Notes: generated by a model not told the origin, from the sequence alone. Shown: positions 17,733-27,842, numbered from the stretch's first letter. The stretch: DNA of 53,823 nucleotides from Symbiobacterium sp. (GCA_020725405.1 DYFB01000082.1:1-53823); one strand, 5' to 3'. Made by a program: numbers and translations.

Positions 17733-18602
17733 TTGAGCCGGACCGGAGCCTTTCCCGCGGACGAGCTCGAAGGCGGCCCGGTCGTCATCCGGATGGCGGC
17801 CCTGGAGGAAGCGCTCCCGGGAACCCTGGCCGTTTTCAGCACTCGCCTGGGAGGGGTGAGCTCCCCCCCCTGGGATACCCTGAACCTCGGCTACCACGTC
17901 GGGGACAGCCCGGTCGACGTCACCGAGAACCGCCGGCGGCTCCTGCGGGCCCTGGGCGTCGAGGCCGACAGCCTGGCGGCTCCGGCCCAGGTCCACGGGG
18001 ACGGCGTGAAGGTGGTCCACGCCCCGGGGCGCTACGAGGACGCCGACGGTCTTCTGACCCTCGTGCGGGGACTTACGCTCGCGGTGTCCTGCGCCGACTG
18101 CGTCCCGGTCTACCTCCTCGACCCGCGGACTCCCGCGGCCGGCCTCGTCCACGCCGGGTGGAAGGGAACCCTGGCCGGCATCGCCGCCCGGGCGGCGGAA
18201 ACCATGGTTCGCCGGTTCGGCTCCCGCCGCTCGGAGCTCGTCGCCACCATCGGACCGGCCATCGGGCCGTGCTGCTACGAGGTCGGACCGGAGGTGGCCG
18301 GCCCGGCCGAGGAGCGCTTCGGTTCCGGGGCCGTCAGACGTGACGAGGACGGCCGCTCCCGCTTCAACCTGTGGGAGGCCAACCGCCTGAACCTCCTGTC
18401 GGCCGGGCTCGACAGACGGCGGGTTCACGTCTCCGGGCTCTGCACGTTCTGCCGGGAGGACCTGTTTCACTCCCACCGGCGGGCCACCCTGCGGGGGCCG
18501 CGGCCGCCCCGCTCGGGGCGGATGATGGGACTGATGCGGCTCCCGCTGGAGGGCCGGGCCGGAATGTGGGGGGAGGAAACGTCGCTCCCCCGCAAGAACT
18601 AG
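17733..18602 (+). CDS. pgeF: Peptidoglycan editing factor PgeF/YlmD (YfiH family; TTG start)
   Basis: FSTRLGGVSSPPWDTLNLGYHVGD, CADCVPVYLLD, HAGWKGTLAGI, GPAIGPCCYEVG. Confidence 0.93.
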   Translation: MSRTGAFPADELEGGPVVIRMAALEEALPGTLAVFSTRLGGVSSPPWDTLNLGYHVGDSPVDVTENRRRLLRALGVEADSLAAPAQVHGDGVKVVHAPGRYEDADGLLTLVRGLTLAVSCADCVPVYLLDPRTPAAGLVHAGWKGTLAGIAARAAETMVRRFGSRRSELVATIGPAIGPCCYEVGPEVAGPAEERFGSGAVRRDEDGRSRFNLWEANRLNLLSAGLDRRRVHVSGLCTFCREDLFHSHRRATLRGPRPPRSGRMMGLMRLPLEGRAGMWGEETSLPRKN

Positions 18603-18652
18603 GCCCCCACTACCCCCCGGACCTCCGGCGGGCTAAGGAAGGGCTAGGCCAG

Positions 18653-20065
18653 TTGACCCGGTCCGGTGACAGGAGAGCGCGCCGCACGAGCCGGAGGTCG
18701 CGGTCGGGCGGTCGCAGCGGGGGCCTTCGCGACGGTGAGCGCGGCGGCCGCACGGTCCGGGCCGGCCGGCCGCTCTCGAGCCGCACGGCCCGCCGCGGGC
18801 CGACCTCACGCCGCTCGGCGGCGCGGGCGGCGTCCCGGGGCCGCTTCCGGTCCTTCCTCCTCCTGGCCGGCCTTCTTCTCGCCCTGGGGGCGGTCGGCTA
18901 CCCGGCCGTCAGGTCCGTCGTCCTCGCGCAGCTGGTGGGCGTCGCCCTCGCCCGCGAGGGCCGGGTCGAGGAGACCATCTCCTGTCAGGGATTCGTCATC
19001 CGGCACGAGACTGTCCTCCGCTCTCCGGTGACGGGGACGGTCTCGCTGTCCCTGGCCGAAGGGGAGCGGGCCAGGGCAGGCGCGGAGGTCGCCCAGCTTG
19101 CGGACGCTGAGGAGCGGCGGGAGGCGGCCGCCGCCGTAGCCAGGCTCGAGGCGGAGCTCGCGGCTTACGACGCCGAGCGCGGCCCGGAGAAGGAGGCTCT
19201 GGAGGCCGAGCTCGCCGCTATCCGGGCTGAGGGCCAGGCTCAGGCCGAGAACCTGAGGCTCGCCTGCCTGGCGGCGGATTTTCCGGGCATCGACGCCTCC
19301 TCGCGGGCTCTCGCCGTCGCCGGCCGGCGGCGGCGGGACGCCGAGGACCGCCTGGCCGTCATCCGGGAGGGGCGGGAAAGGCTGGAGCAGGAGCTCGCCG
19401 CCGCGGAGGGCGCCCTCGAGCGGTCGACGTTCCCGGTCCTCGCCCCGGGGGCCGGGGTGGTTAGCTACTGCCTTGACGGCCTCGAGGAGATCCTGACCCC
19501 GGACTCCATCGGGCGCTACACCACCCGCCAGGTGCTGGCCATGGTCAGCCGCCCGGTCTTCACCGCGGAAGAGACACGTCTCCGGGCTGGCGAACCCGTG
19601 GCCCGGATAGTCAGCGACCGCGAGGTCCTGCTGGCCGTCGTCGTGACCAACAGCCAGGCCGACCGGATGGTCGCCGTCCGGGACGTGACCCTCCGCTTCC
19701 CGGCCTTCGAGGGCCGGCGCGAGGCGGCGGCCCGGCTTCACCATGTGGGTGAGCGGGAGCGGAACGGGTACTGCCTCATCACCTACGCCACGGGGGAGCT
19801 CCTTGACGGCATGGTTTCCGGACGGCAGGTGGAAGCGGTCATCGTTCTCAAGACCCTGAGCGGGACTGTCGTTTCCCGCAAGGCTGTCGTCCAGCGCGGC
19901 GGGATGGATGGAGTCTTCGTCCTCGACCGGAACGTCTGCCGCTTCCAGCCGGTGGAGGTCAGGGGAGGTAACGAGGACGAGGTGGTGGTCAAGGGCCTCC
20001 CCGCCGGGACGCCGGTCATCACCACTCCGTGGCTGGTGGACGAGGGGCTGAGGCTGGGAGGATGA
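18653..20065 (+). CDS. HlyD-like periplasmic adaptor/membrane-fusion family protein (TTG start)
   Basis: N-terminal TM, biotinyl-lipoyl-like half (GFVIRHETVLRSPVTGTVSLSLAEGERARAGAEVAQL), coiled coil, C-terminal beta domain. Confidence 0.75.
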   Translation: MTRSGDRRARRTSRRSRSGGRSGGLRDGERGGRTVRAGRPLSSRTARRGPTSRRSAARAASRGRFRSFLLLAGLLLALGAVGYPAVRSVVLAQLVGVALAREGRVEETISCQGFVIRHETVLRSPVTGTVSLSLAEGERARAGAEVAQLADAEERREAAAAVARLEAELAAYDAERGPEKEALEAELAAIRAEGQAQAENLRLACLAADFPGIDASSRALAVAGRRRRDAEDRLAVIREGRERLEQELAAAEGALERSTFPVLAPGAGVVSYCLDGLEEILTPDSIGRYTTRQVLAMVSRPVFTAEETRLRAGEPVARIVSDREVLLAVVVTNSQADRMVAVRDVTLRFPAFEGRREAAARLHHVGERERNGYCLITYATGELLDGMVSGRQVEAVIVLKTLSGTVVSRKAVVQRGGMDGVFVLDRNVCRFQPVEVRGGNEDEVVVKGLPAGTPVITTPWLVDEGLRLGG

Positions 20066-20772
20066 CGAACCTGGGCGCGGGCGCCGATATTGACGTCAAC
20101 CTGGAGCGGGTCAGGGAGCGCATCGCCCGGGCGGCCCGCCGGGCGGGTCGGGCTCCCGAGGATGTCCGCCTGGTTGCGGTGACCAAAGGCGTCCCCGTCG
20201 ACCGGGTCCGTCGGGCCATCGAACTCGGGGTGAGCGACCTCGGCGAGAACCGGGTGCAGGAGGGAGCGGCCAAGCGGGCGGCCCTCGCCGGCGACGCGCC
20301 CGCCGTCAGCTGGCACCTCATCGGCCACCTCCAGACGAACAAGGCCGGCCGGGCCGCCGAGACCTTCGACCTCATCCACTCGGTCGACGGCGTCCGGGTG
20401 GCCGAGGCCTTGTCGAGGAGGGTCTCCGGTTCGCTGCCGGTTCTGCTGCAGGTCAACGTTTCCGGCGAGGCGTCCAAGTTCGGGGTCGGTCCGGAGGAGG
20501 CCGGGGAGCTCCTGCGGGCGGTGAGCCGGCTGCCGGGTCTCGTGGTCCGCGGGCTCATGACCATGGCCCCACTGGTCGACGACCCCGAGGAGACGCGGCC
20601 GATCTTCCGCCGGCTCGCCCGGCTGGCGCGGGAGCTCGGCGGGCTCCGCCTCCCGGGTGTGTCGCTGGACCTTCTCTCCATGGGGATGACTCAGGACTTC
20701 GAGGTGGCCATTTCTGAGGGGGCCAATCTTGTCAGAATAGGGAGCGCGATTTTCGGCCCGCGTGAGGGATAA
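20062..20772 (+). CDS. YggS/YlmE family pyridoxal phosphate-dependent protein
   Basis: VRLVAVTKGVPVDRVRRAIELGVSDLGENRVQE; WHLIGHLQTNKA; LLSMGMTQDFEVAISEGANLVRIGSAIFG. Confidence 0.94.
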   Translation: MTNLGAGADIDVNLERVRERIARAARRAGRAPEDVRLVAVTKGVPVDRVRRAIELGVSDLGENRVQEGAAKRAALAGDAPAVSWHLIGHLQTNKAGRAAETFDLIHSVDGVRVAEALSRRVSGSLPVLLQVNVSGEASKFGVGPEEAGELLRAVSRLPGLVVRGLMTMAPLVDDPEETRPIFRRLARLARELGGLRLPGVSLDLLSMGMTQDFEVAISEGANLVRIGSAIFGPREG

Positions 20773-20793
20773 TACGGAAAGAGGTGGTCCTCC

Positions 20794-21084
20794 TTGCCTT
20801 CGGCCGTCCTCCTGGTGAACCTCGTTGTAGTGCTGGCCATCCTGGTGCTGGTGGTGCGCATCGTCCTCTCCACCGTCACCGCCGTCGCCGGCCCGGACCG
20901 CCTCTGGCCCGTCCTGAGGACCGTCCACAACTACCTGGTCGAGGTCACCGAGCCGGTCCTGAGGCCCATCCGCCGGGTTCTACCCGATGTCGGGGTCCCT
21001 ATCGACCTCTCGCCTCTCATCGCTATCATCGTCCTTGACATAGTCGGGCGCGTGCTGTCCTTCGCCCTGCTGCGGGTCCTGTGA
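20794..21084 (+). CDS. YggT family membrane protein (YlmG-like; TTG start)
   Basis: Two hydrophobic segments and TEPVLRPIRRVLPDVGVPIDLSPLIAIIVLDIV. Confidence 0.88.
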   Translation: MPSAVLLVNLVVVLAILVLVVRIVLSTVTAVAGPDRLWPVLRTVHNYLVEVTEPVLRPIRRVLPDVGVPIDLSPLIAIIVLDIVGRVLSFALLRVL

Positions 21085-21140
21085 GGGAGGAAGATGTCGG
21101 CAACCGTCGAAACGAGTGCCGTTGAAGTGTCCGCACGGGG

Positions 21141-21833
21141 GTGCCGAGTTTGAGCCTAACTCCTCTCGATATTCACAACAAGGAGTTCAGCCGGGCCTTC
21201 CGCGGCTACTCCGAGGCCGAGGTCGACGAGTTCCTCGACACCGTGGTCAAGGAGTTCGAGGGCCTCATCCGGGAGAACGCGGAGCTCAAGGACCGCCTGG
21301 ACGAGATCGAGCGGACCGTCGAGCGCTACCGCGCCATCGAGGACACCCTCAACAAGACCCTCCTCCTCGCCCAGCAGGCGGCGGAGGACGCGCGCGCCCA
21401 GGGTGAGCGCGAGGCCGCTCTCGTCCGCGAGCGGGCCAAGCTGGACGCCCAGCGGATCATCGATGAGGCCCGGGAGCGGGCCAAGCAGGCTCTGGCCGAC
21501 TACGCCGAGATCCGCCGCGAGGCCGAGCTCTTCCGGATGAGAATGAAGACCCTGCTCTCTGCCCAGCTCGAGCTCTTCGAGGAGGCGGCGCTCAAGGGAG
21601 ACGACCTCCCGAGCGTCCCCGTCCCCGAGCCCGAGGAGGAGGAGCGCGAGGAGGCGGTAGCCCTGGACTTCCGCCGGGCCGAGCCGGCTAGGCCGAACCT
21701 TTGGGGCGAGCCGGTCGAGACCGGACCCCGGTTCCCCGCGCGGCTCCGGCCGGAGCGCGCCGCGCCGCCCGGGCCGTCCTTCTCGGTCGAGCCGGCCGCC
21801 GGGGACGAGGACGAGGAGGACAAGGACTGGTAG
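21141..21833 (+). CDS. divIVA: DivIVA domain-containing cell division initiation protein
   Basis: LTPLDIHNKEFSRAFRGYSEAEVDEFLDTVVKEFE plus coiled coil. Confidence 0.94.
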   Translation: MPSLSLTPLDIHNKEFSRAFRGYSEAEVDEFLDTVVKEFEGLIRENAELKDRLDEIERTVERYRAIEDTLNKTLLLAQQAAEDARAQGEREAALVRERAKLDAQRIIDEARERAKQALADYAEIRREAELFRMRMKTLLSAQLELFEEAALKGDDLPSVPVPEPEEEEREEAVALDFRRAEPARPNLWGEPVETGPRFPARLRPERAAPPGPSFSVEPAAGDEDEEDKDW

Positions 21834-21928
21834 GGGGAACCCGGGGAGGGCCGGAGGGGCGCCGTGGCCCGCATGGCTCCGGGCCGGGGGGCGGCGATGA
21901 CGCCGCTCGGCCGGGGGCGGTCCTCAGG

Positions 21929-22216
21929 GTGAGGGCCCGCCCGGGAGCCTCGAGGACGGAGATCGCCGGGTTCTACGACGACGCGCTGGCCGTGCGCGTC
22001 GCCGCTCCACCCGAGAAGGGCCGGGCCAACCGGGCCCTTCTGGATTTTCTGGCCGAGAGCCTCGGCGTCGCCGTCAGTGACCTCTCCTTGGAGGCCGGAG
22101 CCCGCGGCAGGGACAAGCTAGTGCGGGTCAGGGGCCTCAGCCCGGCCGAGCTGGACCGCCGGGTCGAGCAGGCGGCCGGAGCCGCCCCGCGGCGCCCGGA
22201 CACCACGAGAGCCTAG
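21929..22216 (+). CDS. DUF167/YggU family protein (start uncertain)
   Basis: VRARPGASRTEIAGFYDDALAVRVAAPPEKGRANRALLDFLAESLGVAVSDLSLEAGARGRDKLVRVRGL. Confidence 0.85.
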   Translation: MRARPGASRTEIAGFYDDALAVRVAAPPEKGRANRALLDFLAESLGVAVSDLSLEAGARGRDKLVRVRGLSPAELDRRVEQAAGAAPRRPDTTRA

Positions 22217-22229
22217 GAGGACGGACCGA

Positions 22230-23348
22230 GTGTCGCGACTGCGGACCACGGAGGTCGACCGGGCCGACCGGGCCGGGCTCGAGCGCTTCGGGGAATACGT
22301 CGCCCACGGGCCGAAGGGCCACATCCTCCAGACCGTGGCCTGGGGCGAGCTGAAGGCGCGGACCGGCTGGATCCCGGTGCGGTTCGTGGTCGAGGAGGTC
22401 GGGTCGGGGCGCCTCCGGGGCGCCGTGTCGGTTCTTCTCCGGCGCATCCCGGTTCCGGGACGAAAGCTCTTCCTCGCCTACGCGCCCCGCGGGCCGGTCG
22501 TGGACTACGAAGACGAGGAAGCGCTCCGAGCACTGGTCGATGAGGTGCGGAGGAACCTCCGCGCCCGGGGTGCCGTCGCCCTGAAGATCGACCCCGACAT
22601 CCCCGCCGCCCGGACCGATGTCGTCCGGCGTCTGGAGGGTCTGGGGTTCCGGCGCGTCGACAGGGGCCTCGGCTTCGAGGGGGTTCAGCCCCGTTTCGTC
22701 TTCCGCCTTCCGCTCGACCGGACGCCGGACGAGCTGATGGCCGCCTTCCAACCCAAGACGAGATACAACATACGCCTCGCCGTGCGCCGGGGCGTCACGG
22801 TCCGTCCGGGACGCGACCTCGCGGACCTCCGGACCTTCTACCGCATCCTTCTCGAGACGGCCCGGCGGGACCGCTTCCTTGTCCGGGCCGAGAGGTACTA
22901 CCGGGACATGTGGGAGCTCCTCGTCGAGCGGGGTCTCGCCCGGCTCTTCCTCGCCGAGCACGAGGGGGAGACCCTGGCCGGCACGATAGCCTTCATCCTG
23001 GGGGACAAGGCCTGGTACGTCTACGGGGCTTCCTCGAACACCCGCCGGGAGGTCATGCCGAACTACCTTCTCCAGTGGACCATGATTCTCTGGGCCAAGG
23101 AGAACGGGTGCAGGATGTACGACTTCCGGGGGGTGTCCGGGAACCTCGACCCCTCCGATCCCCTTTACGGTCTCTACCGCTTCAAGAAGGGCTTCGGGGC
23201 GGAGTTCACCGAGTTCATCGGGGAGTTCGATCTCGTCCTCCGCCCGGCCTGGTACCTTCTCTACACCTACGGTGAGCCGGCCTACCGGCGCCTTAGAGCC
23301 GCCTTGCGTCCCGGCCCGACTACCCTTCCGGTCGAGGGGGGAGATTAG
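22230..23348 (+). CDS. FemAB/FemX-like peptidoglycan bridge-forming aminoacyltransferase
   Basis: HILQTVAWGELKARTGW, KTRYNIRLAVRRGV, YLLQWTMILWAKENGCRMYDFRGVSGN...GLYRFKKGFGAEFTEFIGEFDLV. Confidence 0.9.
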   Translation: MSRLRTTEVDRADRAGLERFGEYVAHGPKGHILQTVAWGELKARTGWIPVRFVVEEVGSGRLRGAVSVLLRRIPVPGRKLFLAYAPRGPVVDYEDEEALRALVDEVRRNLRARGAVALKIDPDIPAARTDVVRRLEGLGFRRVDRGLGFEGVQPRFVFRLPLDRTPDELMAAFQPKTRYNIRLAVRRGVTVRPGRDLADLRTFYRILLETARRDRFLVRAERYYRDMWELLVERGLARLFLAEHEGETLAGTIAFILGDKAWYVYGASSNTRREVMPNYLLQWTMILWAKENGCRMYDFRGVSGNLDPSDPLYGLYRFKKGFGAEFTEFIGEFDLVLRPAWYLLYTYGEPAYRRLRAALRPGPTTLPVEGGD

Positions 23349-23359
23349 GCCCCGGAGGG

Positions 23360-23803
23360 GTGGGTTTGAGCGACAAGGGACCGGTGGGCGGTCCGACGGG
23401 CGGGCCGGTCGGCGCGGAGCAGGACGAGGCCGGTCCGGTCGCCGTGGCGCGGCACCGGACCGCTCCCCCCGAGCGGCCGTCCGCGGTCGCCGAGTGGCGC
23501 TCGGAGCCGGCGTCCGAGGCCAGCGTCAGGGCCCTGAGCCGCCGACTCGCCGACTACACGCGGCACATCGAGAACCTCAACATCGCCGAGTACGTCGAGC
23601 TCGTCCGCAACCCCCGCCGGATGTTCATCCTCAACTTCATCTCCGGGATCGGCCGCGGCTTCGGCATCGCCGTCGGGTTCACCCTCCTCGGCGCCCTGGT
23701 CGTCCTGGCCCTCCAGAGACTGGTCATGCTGAACCTGCCGGGCATCGGCGGGTTCATCGCTGAGATAGTCCGCATCGTCCAGGGGAACCTGCGGGGACCC
23801 TGA
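23360..23803 (+). CDS. DUF5665-like small membrane protein
   Basis: LNIAEYVELVRNPRRMFILNFISGIGRGFGIAVGFTLLGALVV. Confidence 0.72.
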   Translation: MGLSDKGPVGGPTGGPVGAEQDEAGPVAVARHRTAPPERPSAVAEWRSEPASEASVRALSRRLADYTRHIENLNIAEYVELVRNPRRMFILNFISGIGRGFGIAVGFTLLGALVVLALQRLVMLNLPGIGGFIAEIVRIVQGNLRGP

Positions 23804-23854
23804 CGGGTCCGGCGAGCGGCCCCGGAGCCCCGGGATCGCCGGGCCGGAAGGAGC

Positions 23855-24568
23855 GTGCCGACGATGGTCGACCGGGAAAAGTTCCGCCGCCTCCTGGAGC
23901 GGGAGAGGCTGCGGCTCGAGCGGGGGATAGAGGAGCTCGAAAGGACCGGCCTGGACCGGAGCCTCGGGGAGGCCGTGATGGAGTTCTCGACCTACGATAA
24001 CCACCCGGCCGACCTCGGGACGGAGACCTTCGAGCGGGAGAAGGACATCGGCCTGCGGGAGGACCGGAGGACGACCCTCGACCTGATTGAGAGAGCCCTG
24101 GAGCGGCTCGACAGCGGCGACTACGGAACCTGCGAAGACTGCGGCCGGCCCATCGACGAGGCCCGGCTGGAGGCCGTGCCGTGGACCGCCCGGTGCGTAG
24201 CCTGCCAGGGCGAGGTCGAGCGGGCCGAGGCCCGGGACTGGGAGCGTCCGTCGGAGGAGGACGTCCGGCCGGCCTTCTCGAGCTTCACCGAGGGCGGGCC
24301 GGAGGACTTCGTCGGTTTCGACGGAGAGGACGCCTGGCAGGCCGTGGCCCGGTACGGGACGTCGAACACCCCCGGGGACTTCCCCGGAGCGGTCGACTAC
24401 GAGGAGGCCTACATCGACGCTGACGAGAGGCTGGGGGCCGTGGAGGAGGTCGAAACGGCTCCGGGGCCGGGTCCCGGTCCGGACGGCCGCCCCCGAGGCC
24501 TGACCGGAGACGACGACGAGGGAAGGAGGCCGGAGGGCCGGGGACGAAAGAAGCGCCGCCCGGGGTGA
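23855..24568 (+). CDS. TraR/DksA-type C4 zinc-finger (YteA-like) protein
   Basis: DNHPADLGTETFEREKDIGLREDRRTTLDLIERALERLDSGDYGTCEDCGRPIDEARLEAVPWTARCVACQ. Confidence 0.9.
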   Translation: MPTMVDREKFRRLLERERLRLERGIEELERTGLDRSLGEAVMEFSTYDNHPADLGTETFEREKDIGLREDRRTTLDLIERALERLDSGDYGTCEDCGRPIDEARLEAVPWTARCVACQGEVERAEARDWERPSEEDVRPAFSSFTEGGPEDFVGFDGEDAWQAVARYGTSNTPGDFPGAVDYEEAYIDADERLGAVEEVETAPGPGPGPDGRPRGLTGDDDEGRRPEGRGRKKRRPG

Positions 24569-24687
24569 GGGCTCGAGGACTCCGGGCGGGAAGGGCCGCC
24601 CGGAGTGACGGGCGGAGGACGCCGGGTGGCAGGACCCGGAGAGCGTTCGGACACCCTTACCGGGGACACGAGAGGAAGTCCGCCGAC

Positions 24688-25194
24688 ATGACACCACCGA
24701 CCGGCCCGGGGCCCCGTGCGCGTCTCGTCGCCTTTCTCGGGGTCTGGCTCGTGGCCCTCGCCTGGCTGTCGGCCGACCTGGCCAGCAAGGCCTGGGCTCT
24801 CGAGGCCCTGGCCGCCGGGGAGCGCGAGGTCCTGAGCGGTGTCCTGTGGTTCAACCTCACCCGCAACCCCGGGGCGGCCTTCGGGCTCTTTCCGGGAGGG
24901 CGCCCGTTCTTCGTCGCCGTGACCGCCGTCCTCATCGGGGTCGGCGCCGTGGCGCCCTTCCTCTTCGAGACGCGGAGCCTCGGCTCCGGACACGTCGGGC
25001 TCGGGCTCCTGGTCGGTGGGGGCATGGGTAACCTTTACGACCGGGTCTTCCGGGACGGCCTGGTCGTGGACTTCATCGACGTGCGGATCTGGCCGGTGTT
25101 CAACCTCGCCGACGTCGGAATCGTGACCGGGACGGGGCTTGTGCTGCTCTACCTGGTAACCCGGGTGCTCCGGCCCGGGGTGGGGTCGGGGTGA
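24688..25194 (+). CDS. lspA: Lipoprotein signal peptidase (signal peptidase II)
   Basis: LTRNPGAAFGLFPG; VGGGMGNLYDRVFRDGLVVDFIDV. Confidence 0.93.
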   Translation: MTPPTGPGPRARLVAFLGVWLVALAWLSADLASKAWALEALAAGEREVLSGVLWFNLTRNPGAAFGLFPGGRPFFVAVTAVLIGVGAVAPFLFETRSLGSGHVGLGLLVGGGMGNLYDRVFRDGLVVDFIDVRIWPVFNLADVGIVTGTGLVLLYLVTRVLRPGVGSG

Positions 25195-25201
25195 GGCTGC
25201 G

Positions 25202-26329
25202 GTGACCGACGAGGGGCGCGAGGAGCGGCGGGATGTCGTCCCTGACGACGACGCCGAGCCGGAGGAAGAAGCTTGGGAGAGCGAGGTCGAGCTGACGGTC
25301 GACCCTCCGGGAGCCGGACGCCGCCTGGACGCCTTCCTCGCCTCCCGCCGCGATCTCGGCCTGTCGCGCTCCCACATCCAGAAGCTCATCGCCGAGGGGC
25401 TGGTGACCATCGATGGCGAGGAGACCAAGGCCAGCTATAGGCTGCGGGCCGGGGACCGGGTAAGGGTGACCGTGCCGTTCCCCGAACCGCTCGAGGTCGA
25501 GCCCGAGCCCATCCCCCTCGACATCGTCTACGAGGATAACCACCTCGTCGTCCTGAACAAGCCCCGGGGCCTCGTTGTCCACCCGGCTCCCGGGCACCTC
25601 CGGGGCACCCTGGTAAACGCCCTCCTCGCCCACTGCGATCGCCTCTCGGGTATCGCCGGGGTCTGCCGGCCGGGAATCGTGCACCGCCTGGACCGGGATA
25701 CGAGCGGGGTGATGGTCGTGGCCAAGACCGACCAGGCCCACCGCTCCCTCTCCGAGCAGATAAGGGCAAGGACGGCCCAGAGGCGCTACCTCGCTCTGGT
25801 TCACGGTGATGTGGCGGCGGAGGAGGGGACCATCGAGACCAGGATAGGGCGCGACCCGGTCAACCGCAAGAAGATGGCGGTGGTCCGCGAGGGTGGACGG
25901 GAGGCGGTGACCCACTACCGGGTTCTCGAGCGGTACGTCGATTTCACCCTCGTCGAGTGCGCCCTCCGCACCGGGCGGACCCACCAGATCCGGGTCCACA
26001 TGGACCACATCGGGCATCCGGTGGCCGGAGACCCCGTCTACGGGCCGAGGCGACCGCGGCGGCTCCGGCGGGAGATGGCGAGGTCGATGGCCCTGGTCGT
26101 GGACGACGGCTACCCCGAGGCCATCGGCGCTCTGGAAGGTCAGGCCCTGCACGCCCACTTCCTCACCTTCCGGCACCCCGCTACGGGCGAGCCGATGGAG
26201 TTCCGGGTCCCGATGCCCCCCGACATGGAGCGGGCCGTGGCCGAACTCCGGCGCCGGGGTCCGCTCCCTCTCGGACCGCGCGGTCCCTCACCCGCCGGGT
26301 CCGGGGGTCGGGTCCCCCCGCCGCGGTGA
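25202..26329 (+). CDS. RluA/RluD family pseudouridine synthase
   Basis: S4-like domain and GIVHRLDRDTSGVMVVAKT; RTGRTHQIRVHMDHIGHPVAGDPVYG. Confidence 0.94.
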   Translation: MTDEGREERRDVVPDDDAEPEEEAWESEVELTVDPPGAGRRLDAFLASRRDLGLSRSHIQKLIAEGLVTIDGEETKASYRLRAGDRVRVTVPFPEPLEVEPEPIPLDIVYEDNHLVVLNKPRGLVVHPAPGHLRGTLVNALLAHCDRLSGIAGVCRPGIVHRLDRDTSGVMVVAKTDQAHRSLSEQIRARTAQRRYLALVHGDVAAEEGTIETRIGRDPVNRKKMAVVREGGREAVTHYRVLERYVDFTLVECALRTGRTHQIRVHMDHIGHPVAGDPVYGPRRPRRLRREMARSMALVVDDGYPEAIGALEGQALHAHFLTFRHPATGEPMEFRVPMPPDMERAVAELRRRGPLPLGPRGPSPAGSGGRVPPPR

Positions 26330-26842
26330 GTCCGGAGCCCCCGGTCGGACCTCGCACCGCCATGCCGGCCGGACCCGCAGGGAGTGGCTCACGCTGCAGT
26401 ACCTCTCGAGCGAGAGGGCGGCTGCCCGCTCCAGGGCCGTCAGGGCCTCCGGGGAGGCCTCGAGCCGGTAGACGAGGTCGAGGCCGGTGAAGCAGCGAGG
26501 GTGGCTGGCGGCCCGAGTTCCCGTCACTTCGATCTCGAGGCCGCTGAAGGGCACCCTCTTCTTCCCGAGGAGGCTCACCACGTCAAGCCCGGTGCAGGCC
26601 CCCACAGCGATGAGGAGGAGCTCGGTCGGGTAGGGGCCGGCGGACGGCTCCCGGGCCGGGTCGGGCGGGGGGAGAGGGGGGACGGGTTCCCCTCGGGGGG
26701 CGGCGGTTCCGAAGTTGATCAGGACCGGCTTGCCCGAGTCCCCGACTCCGGCGAAGCGGTCATCCCCGTGCCAGGTGAGAACGACTCTCGTCAGCGGGTC
26801 CACCCCAATCTGCGTCGGGTCTGGCGGCCACCCCCCGAGCAT
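26288..26842 (-). CDS. OsmC family protein
   Basis: GPYPTELLLIAVGACTGLDVVSLLGKKRVPFSGLEIEVTGTRA...YCSVSHSL. 3' end overlaps the rluD-like gene by 42 nt. Confidence 0.8.
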   Translation of the reverse strand: MLGGWPPDPTQIGVDPLTRVVLTWHGDDRFAGVGDSGKPVLINFGTAAPRGEPVPPLPPPDPAREPSAGPYPTELLLIAVGACTGLDVVSLLGKKRVPFSGLEIEVTGTRAASHPRCFTGLDLVYRLEASPEALTALERAAALSLERYCSVSHSLRVRPAWRCEVRPGAPDSPRRGDPTPGPGG

Positions 26843-26936
26843 TCGCCGCCGTCGGTCCGCCGCCCTCCTGAAGACCGGGTCCGCAGGATTCGACGGAAGT
26901 ATACGCAATTCTCCAGCCACGACCCAATTCGACCCT

Positions 26937-27842
26937 GTGGGAGATGAGAACTTGCCCGAACCGTTCTTCATCGTCAACCCGGCCGCCGGTAACGGCCGGG
27001 CCATCGCGGTCTGGCGCCGCGTCGAGCCCTTGGCGGCGTCCCTGGGCGGCTGCGAGGCCCGTTTCACCGAGGGGCCCGGCCACGCGGGCGAGCTGGCCCG
27101 CCAAGCCGCGGAGAAGGGTCACGACCGGGTGGTCGTCCTCGGCGGGGACGGGACCCTGAACGAGGCCGGCAACGGACTCGTCGGCACCGGGGCGGCTCTC
27201 GCGGTCGTGCCGGCCGGAACGGCCAACGACTGGGTCCGGACCTTCGGTATCCCGGCCGACGTGCGAGAAGCCACGGTCGTGGCCTACCGCGGTCGTTTGG
27301 TCAGGACCGACATCGGCCTGGCGGTGGGGGTCAGGTATTTCTTCAACATGGCCGGGATAGGCTTCGACGCCGAGGTCGCCCATCGGGTCAACCGGCACGG
27401 TTCGGTCCTAAAGACCGTGGGGGGAACGCTGCCGACCGTCATCGCCCTCCTCGGGACCCTCCTGGCCTACAGGGCGCCGGCGGCTCGACTGGGCCTGGAC
27501 GGCGAGACGGTGGAGGTGCCGAGCCTTCTCCTGTGCGCCGCGGGCGTGGGCCGCCACATCGGAGGCGGCATGATGATGCTTCCGGAGGCGGTCGCCGACG
27601 ACGGTCTCTTCGATGTCCTGTGGGCCCGGGGAATGGGGCGGCTCGAAGTCCTCCGGCTCCTGGCGAGGGTCTACTCGGGCGGGCACACCGCCGACCCACG
27701 GGTCTTGACGGCCCGGTGCCGGCGGCTGACGGTCACCTCCGAACGCCCGCTGGCCCTGCATCTCGACGGCGAGGTCGTCGGGACCCTGCCGGTCACGCTC
27801 GAGATAGTCCCGGAGGCCCTGGACGTTGTCGTCCCGGCCTAA
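26937..27842 (+). CDS. Diacylglycerol kinase family lipid kinase (YegS/DgkB-like)
   Basis: FFIVNPAAGNGRA, VVLGGDGTLNEAGNGLVG, VPAGTANDWVRTFGIP. GTG 26937 or TTG 26952. Confidence 0.92.
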   Translation: MGDENLPEPFFIVNPAAGNGRAIAVWRRVEPLAASLGGCEARFTEGPGHAGELARQAAEKGHDRVVVLGGDGTLNEAGNGLVGTGAALAVVPAGTANDWVRTFGIPADVREATVVAYRGRLVRTDIGLAVGVRYFFNMAGIGFDAEVAHRVNRHGSVLKTVGGTLPTVIALLGTLLAYRAPAARLGLDGETVEVPSLLLCAAGVGRHIGGGMMMLPEAVADDGLFDVLWARGMGRLEVLRLLARVYSGGHTADPRVLTARCRRLTVTSERPLALHLDGEVVGTLPVTLEIVPEALDVVVPA

